From CAHJXG01 sp964235485 (GTDB lineage: Bacteria > Pseudomonadota > Alphaproteobacteria > Acetobacterales > Acetobacteraceae): DNA of 64,000 bases. Positions 60,884 to 64,000 of this stretch are shown piece after piece. Made by a program: the position numbers and the translations under genes. The stretch lies in the NCBI GenBank assembly GCA_964235485.1, contig CAXSAZ010000018.1, forward strand, positions 12,662 to 76,661. The letters run 5' to 3'. Under the pieces are notes generated by a model. It was not told the DNA's origin, did no database searches, and worked only from the letters and a program-made list of their open reading frames with translations. Within the stretch, counting starts at the first letter, position 1; the number at the start of each line of letters is the position of its first letter.

Positions 60884-63727
60884 ATGACCCTGATCCGCGA
60901 ACTGGACACCGGCACGCCCATCCGCGTGTCGCAGGCGACGGTGACGCTGACCATCGACGGCCAGTCGGTGACGGTGCCAAAAGGCACCTCCATCATGGCC
61001 GCCGCCGCCACGGTCGGCACGGAGGTGCCGAAGCTGTGCGCGACCGACAGCCTGGAGCCGTTCGGCTCCTGCCGCCTGTGCATCGTGCAGATTGAGGGCC
61101 GCCGGGGCTACCCGGCCTCCTGCACCACCCCGGCGGAAGAGGGCCTCGTGGTGCACACGCAGAACGCCGGCATCGCCAAGCGGCGGCGCGGGGTCATGGA
61201 GCTGTACATCTCCGATCACCCGCTGAACTGCCTCACCTGCTCGGCCAACGGCGATTGCGAGCTGCAGGACATGGCGGGCAAGGTGGGCCTGCGCGAGGTG
61301 CGCTACGGCTATGACGGCGCGAACCACCTCGATGCGCCGACGGACGAGAGCAACCCGTACTTCAGCTTCGAGGCCAGCAAGTGCATCGCCTGCTCCCGCT
61401 GCGTGCGGGCGTGCGAGGAAATCCAGGGCACCTTCGCGCTGACGATGGAAGGCCGCGGCTTCGCGTCCAAGATCTCCGCCGGCGGCACGGATTTCATGGG
61501 GTCCGAATGCGTGTCCTGCGGCGCCTGCGTGCAGGCCTGCCCCACCGCGACGCTGAACGAGAAGTCGGTGATCGCGCTGGGCACGCCCGAGCACTCGGTC
61601 GTGACCACCTGCGCCTATTGCGGCGTCGGCTGCTCCTTCAAGGCGGAGATGAAGGGGGAAACCGTGGTCCGCATGGTGCCCTACAAGGACGGCCGCGCCA
61701 ACGCGGGCCATTCCTGCGTGAAGGGCCGCTTCGCCTTTGGCTATGCCACCCACAAGGACCGCAAGACCAAGCCGATGATCCGCGCGGCGATCACCGACCC
61801 GTGGCGGGAGGTGTCGTGGGAAGAGGCCATCGCCCACGCGGCCAGCGAGTTCAAGCGCATCCAGGCGAAGCATGGCCGGGACAGCGTCGGCGGCATCACC
61901 TCGTCGCGCTGCACCAACGAGGAAACCTTCTTGGTGCAGAAGCTGATCCGCGGCGCGTTCGGCAACAACAACGTCGATACTTGCGCTCGGGTCTGCCATT
62001 CGCCCACCGGCTACGGCCTCAGCACCACGCTGGGCACCTCGGCAGGCACCCAGGACTTCGCTTCCGTTGACCATTCGGACGTGATCCTGGTGATCGGCGC
62101 CAACCCGACGGACGGGCATCCCGTGTTCGCGTCCCGCATGAAGCGGCGGCTGCGCGCCGGCGCCAAGCTGATCGTCGCCGACCCGCGGCGGATCGACCTC
62201 GTGCGGTCGCCCCACATCGAGGCGCAGCACCACCTGCCGCTGCTGCCCGGCACCAACGTCGCCCTGCTGAACGCGATGGCCCATGTGGCCGTCACCGAGG
62301 GCCTGGTCGCCGAGGACTACGTGCGGGAGCGGTGCGACCTGGCGGAGTTCGAGAGCTGGGCGCGCTTCATCGCGCAGGAGCACAACGCGCCGGAGGCGAC
62401 GGAGGCGCTGACCGGCGTGCCGGCGGCCGAGGTCCGCGCGGCGGCGCGGCTGTTCGCCACGGGGGGCAACGCCGCCATCTACTACGGGCTGGGCGTCACC
62501 GAGCACAGCCAGGGCACCACCACCGTGATGGCGATGGCAAACCTCGCCATGGCGACGGGCAACATCGGCAAATTGGGCGCCGGGGTGAACCCGCTGCGCG
62601 GCCAGAACAACGTGCAGGGCGCCTGCGACATGGGCAGCTTCCCGCACGAGCTGACGGGCTACCGCCACGTCTCCGACGATGCGGCGCGGGAGATGTTTGA
62701 AAGCTTCTGGGGCGTGCCGATCTCCGCCGACCCCGGCCTGCGCATCCCCAACATGCTGGACGACGCGGTGGAGGGCACCTTCAAGGCGCTTTACATCCAG
62801 GGCGAGGACATCGCGCAGTCCGACCCCGACACCCAGCACGTCACCGCCGGGCTGCGGGCGATGGAGTGCATCGTTGTGCAGGACCTGTTCCTGAACGAAA
62901 CGGCGAAGTATGCGCACGTCTTCCTGCCGGGGTCGTCGTTCCTGGAAAAGGACGGCACCTTCACCAACGCGGAGCGGCGGATCAACCGGGTGCGCCGGGT
63001 GATGTCGCCGCTGGGCGGGCTGGCGGATTGGGAAGCGACGGTCGCGCTGTCCAACGCGCTCGGCTTCCCCATGCGCTACAGCCACCCGGGTGAGATCATG
63101 GACGAGATCGCGGCGCTGACCCCGAGCTTCGCCGGCGTGTCCTACGCCAAGCTGGACGCGGAAGGGTCGCTGCAATGGCCGTGCAACGAGGCGGCACCGC
63201 TGGGCACGCCGATGATGCACGTGGACCGCTTCGTGCGCGGCAAGGGCCGGTTCATGCTGACCGAGTTCGTGCCCACGGAGGAGCGCACCGGCGCGCTGTT
63301 CCCGCTGATCCTGACCACCGGGCGCATTCTGTCTCAGTACAACGTCGGCGCGCAGACCCGGCGCACCGAGAACAGCCGCTGGCACGAGGAGGACGTATTG
63401 GAGATCCACCCGTTCGACGCGGAAAGCCGTGGCGTGCAGGACGGGGACTTGGTGGCGTTGGAAAGCCGCTCCGGCGACATCGCGTTGCGCGCCCGCATCA
63501 GCGAGCGGATGCAGCCCGGCGTCGTTTACACCACCTTCCACCACGCCAAAACCGGCGCCAACGTCATCACGACCGACTTCTCCGACTGGGCGACCAACTG
63601 CCCGGAGTACAAGGTCACGGCGGTGCAGGTGCGGCGGACCAACCGGCCATCCGACTGGCAGGCGCGCTTCTTCGACGAGGACGTGTCGCTCACCCGGATC
63701 GCCGCCCCCCTCGACGCTGCGGAGTAG
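60884..63727 (+). CDS. fdsA: NAD-dependent formate dehydrogenase, catalytic alpha subunit
   Basis: A 947-residue molybdo-bis-MGD enzyme oxidising formate to CO2. In order: a 2Fe-2S domain (FGSCRLC), a His/Cys cluster segment (HPLNCLTCSANGDC), two 4Fe-4S clusters (CIACSRCVRACE and CVSCGACVQACP), the catalytic-domain 4Fe-4S (CAYCGVGC), and the active site ARVCHSPTGYG, where the molybdenum ligand is Cys (TGC at 61994-61996), not selenocysteine. The C-terminal MGD-binding domain follows. A GGAG ribosome site precedes the ATG. The protein is cytosolic and works with FdsG, FdsB and FdsD. Confidence 0.96.
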   Translation: MTLIRELDTGTPIRVSQATVTLTIDGQSVTVPKGTSIMAAAATVGTEVPKLCATDSLEPFGSCRLCIVQIEGRRGYPASCTTPAEEGLVVHTQNAGIAKRRRGVMELYISDHPLNCLTCSANGDCELQDMAGKVGLREVRYGYDGANHLDAPTDESNPYFSFEASKCIACSRCVRACEEIQGTFALTMEGRGFASKISAGGTDFMGSECVSCGACVQACPTATLNEKSVIALGTPEHSVVTTCAYCGVGCSFKAEMKGETVVRMVPYKDGRANAGHSCVKGRFAFGYATHKDRKTKPMIRAAITDPWREVSWEEAIAHAASEFKRIQAKHGRDSVGGITSSRCTNEETFLVQKLIRGAFGNNNVDTCARVCHSPTGYGLSTTLGTSAGTQDFASVDHSDVILVIGANPTDGHPVFASRMKRRLRAGAKLIVADPRRIDLVRSPHIEAQHHLPLLPGTNVALLNAMAHVAVTEGLVAEDYVRERCDLAEFESWARFIAQEHNAPEATEALTGVPAAEVRAAARLFATGGNAAIYYGLGVTEHSQGTTTVMAMANLAMATGNIGKLGAGVNPLRGQNNVQGACDMGSFPHELTGYRHVSDDAAREMFESFWGVPISADPGLRIPNMLDDAVEGTFKALYIQGEDIAQSDPDTQHVTAGLRAMECIVVQDLFLNETAKYAHVFLPGSSFLEKDGTFTNAERRINRVRRVMSPLGGLADWEATVALSNALGFPMRYSHPGEIMDEIAALTPSFAGVSYAKLDAEGSLQWPCNEAAPLGTPMMHVDRFVRGKGRFMLTEFVPTEERTGALFPLILTTGRILSQYNVGAQTRRTENSRWHEEDVLEIHPFDAESRGVQDGDLVALESRSGDIALRARISERMQPGVVYTTFHHAKTGANVITTDFSDWATNCPEYKVTAVQVRRTNRPSDWQARFFDEDVSLTRIAAPLDAAE

Positions 63728-63732
63728 CGCCC

Positions 63733-64000
63733 ATGACCCCGGAAAAGCTGGCGCAGATGGCCAACCAAATCGCGGCCTTCTTCCGCACCTACCCCGAGGA
63801 GCAGGCATGCGCCGGCGTCCGCGACCACTTGCGGGCGTTCTGGACGCCCGGGATGCGCTCGACGTTCCTGGCCTTCGCCCAGGCGGGCAGCCCCGGCGTC
63901 GATCCGCTGGTGGCCAAGGCGCTGCGCACCTGGCCGGATGCCAATAGCCCGGTCGCCCGCGCCACCGCGCCGGCGGAGGCGGTCGGCCAGGGCGCCAGCG
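63733..64000 (+). CDS. fdsD: Formate dehydrogenase delta subunit, partial
   Basis: Starts MTPEKLAQMANQIAAFFRTY and continues CAGVRDHLRAFWTPGMRSTF; this pattern, with a short N-terminal helix, a MANQIA motif and an HLRxFWxPxMR segment, is that of FdsD, a small subunit needed for assembly or stability of the Fds complex. No stop occurs before the window ends, and the visible C-terminal part is Ala/Pro rich. It follows fdsA after 5 bases with a GGAG site. The sulfurtransferase gene fdhD, often found between fdsA and fdsD, is absent here. Confidence 0.88.
   Translation, partial: MTPEKLAQMANQIAAFFRTYPEEQACAGVRDHLRAFWTPGMRSTFLAFAQAGSPGVDPLVAKALRTWPDANSPVARATAPAEAVGQGAS

Noticed and set aside
61980..62000. 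Possible selenocysteine at the formate dehydrogenase active site
   Set aside because: The codon is TGC (Cys), and the reading frame contains no TGA, so no Sec insertion is needed.
59036..63808. Very long open frame antisense to the formate dehydrogenase genes
   Set aside because: It is a composition effect of GC-rich coding DNA; the translation is Arg/His/Gly rich with no domain, whereas the plus-strand genes carry complete catalytic motifs.

Overview
The window is high-GC bacterial DNA with tightly packed genes and many 1-4 base overlaps (ATGA, GTGA, TGATG). The gene content fits an alphaproteobacterium of the Rhodospirillales, most likely Acetobacteraceae-like: Tat-exported binding proteins, PEP-CTERM proteins, an NAD-linked fds formate dehydrogenase and selenocysteine genes. 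The taxonomic call is inference from gene content; there is no rRNA in the window. No insertion sequence, integrase or CRISPR array was seen.

Layout. 0-3.4 kb (minus strand): a polytopic membrane protein, a sterol-desaturase-type hydroxylase and a Tat-exported creatininase-family protein. 3.5-8 kb (plus): probable 8-oxoguanine deaminase, an amidase, an AraC regulator and a small DMT-type membrane protein. 8-11.3 kb (minus): polar amino acid ABC transporter (binding protein and two permeases, no ATPase) and a BadF/BadG-type sugar kinase. 11.4-12.7 kb: an AT-richer island with two coiled-coil ORFs and a decayed mazEF-type toxin-antitoxin pair. 12.7-18.8 kb (minus): amidohydrolase, GAF protein, MFS transporter, a bestrophin/beta-carbonic anhydrase pair and a MarR/DUF2269 operon. 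19-24 kb (plus): a MarR regulator with two monooxygenases, then GNAT, AraC and methyltransferase genes. The space between the two divergent MarR operons holds clear inverted-repeat operators.

24-33 kb: alpha/beta hydrolase, two paralogous PEP-CTERM proteins, a hybrid histidine kinase, and the ATPase and binding protein of a sugar-type ABC transporter separated by two tiny membrane ORFs. 33-40.4 kb: a lipoprotein, a strong double hairpin, and the alpha-2-macroglobulin/penicillin-binding protein 1C pair. 41-48.9 kb: an orphan molybdenum hydroxylase large subunit, a deleted iron-alcohol dehydrogenase, a fused tandem MarR-like protein, a Crp/Fnr regulator, a LOV photoreceptor with a decayed kinase core, and an NmrA/AraC divergent pair.

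48.9-53.4 kb is a complete selenocysteine insertion module: tRNA-Sec, selD, selA and selB. 53.4-58 kb: a scrambled gene remnant, an SMP-30 lactonase-type protein, a REP-like element, a LivJ-type binding protein, an Ada-type regulator and an EamA transporter. 57.8-64 kb: a LysR regulator and the fdsGBA-D NAD-dependent formate dehydrogenase, whose active site carries Cys rather than Sec. The client of the selenocysteine machinery is therefore not visible here.
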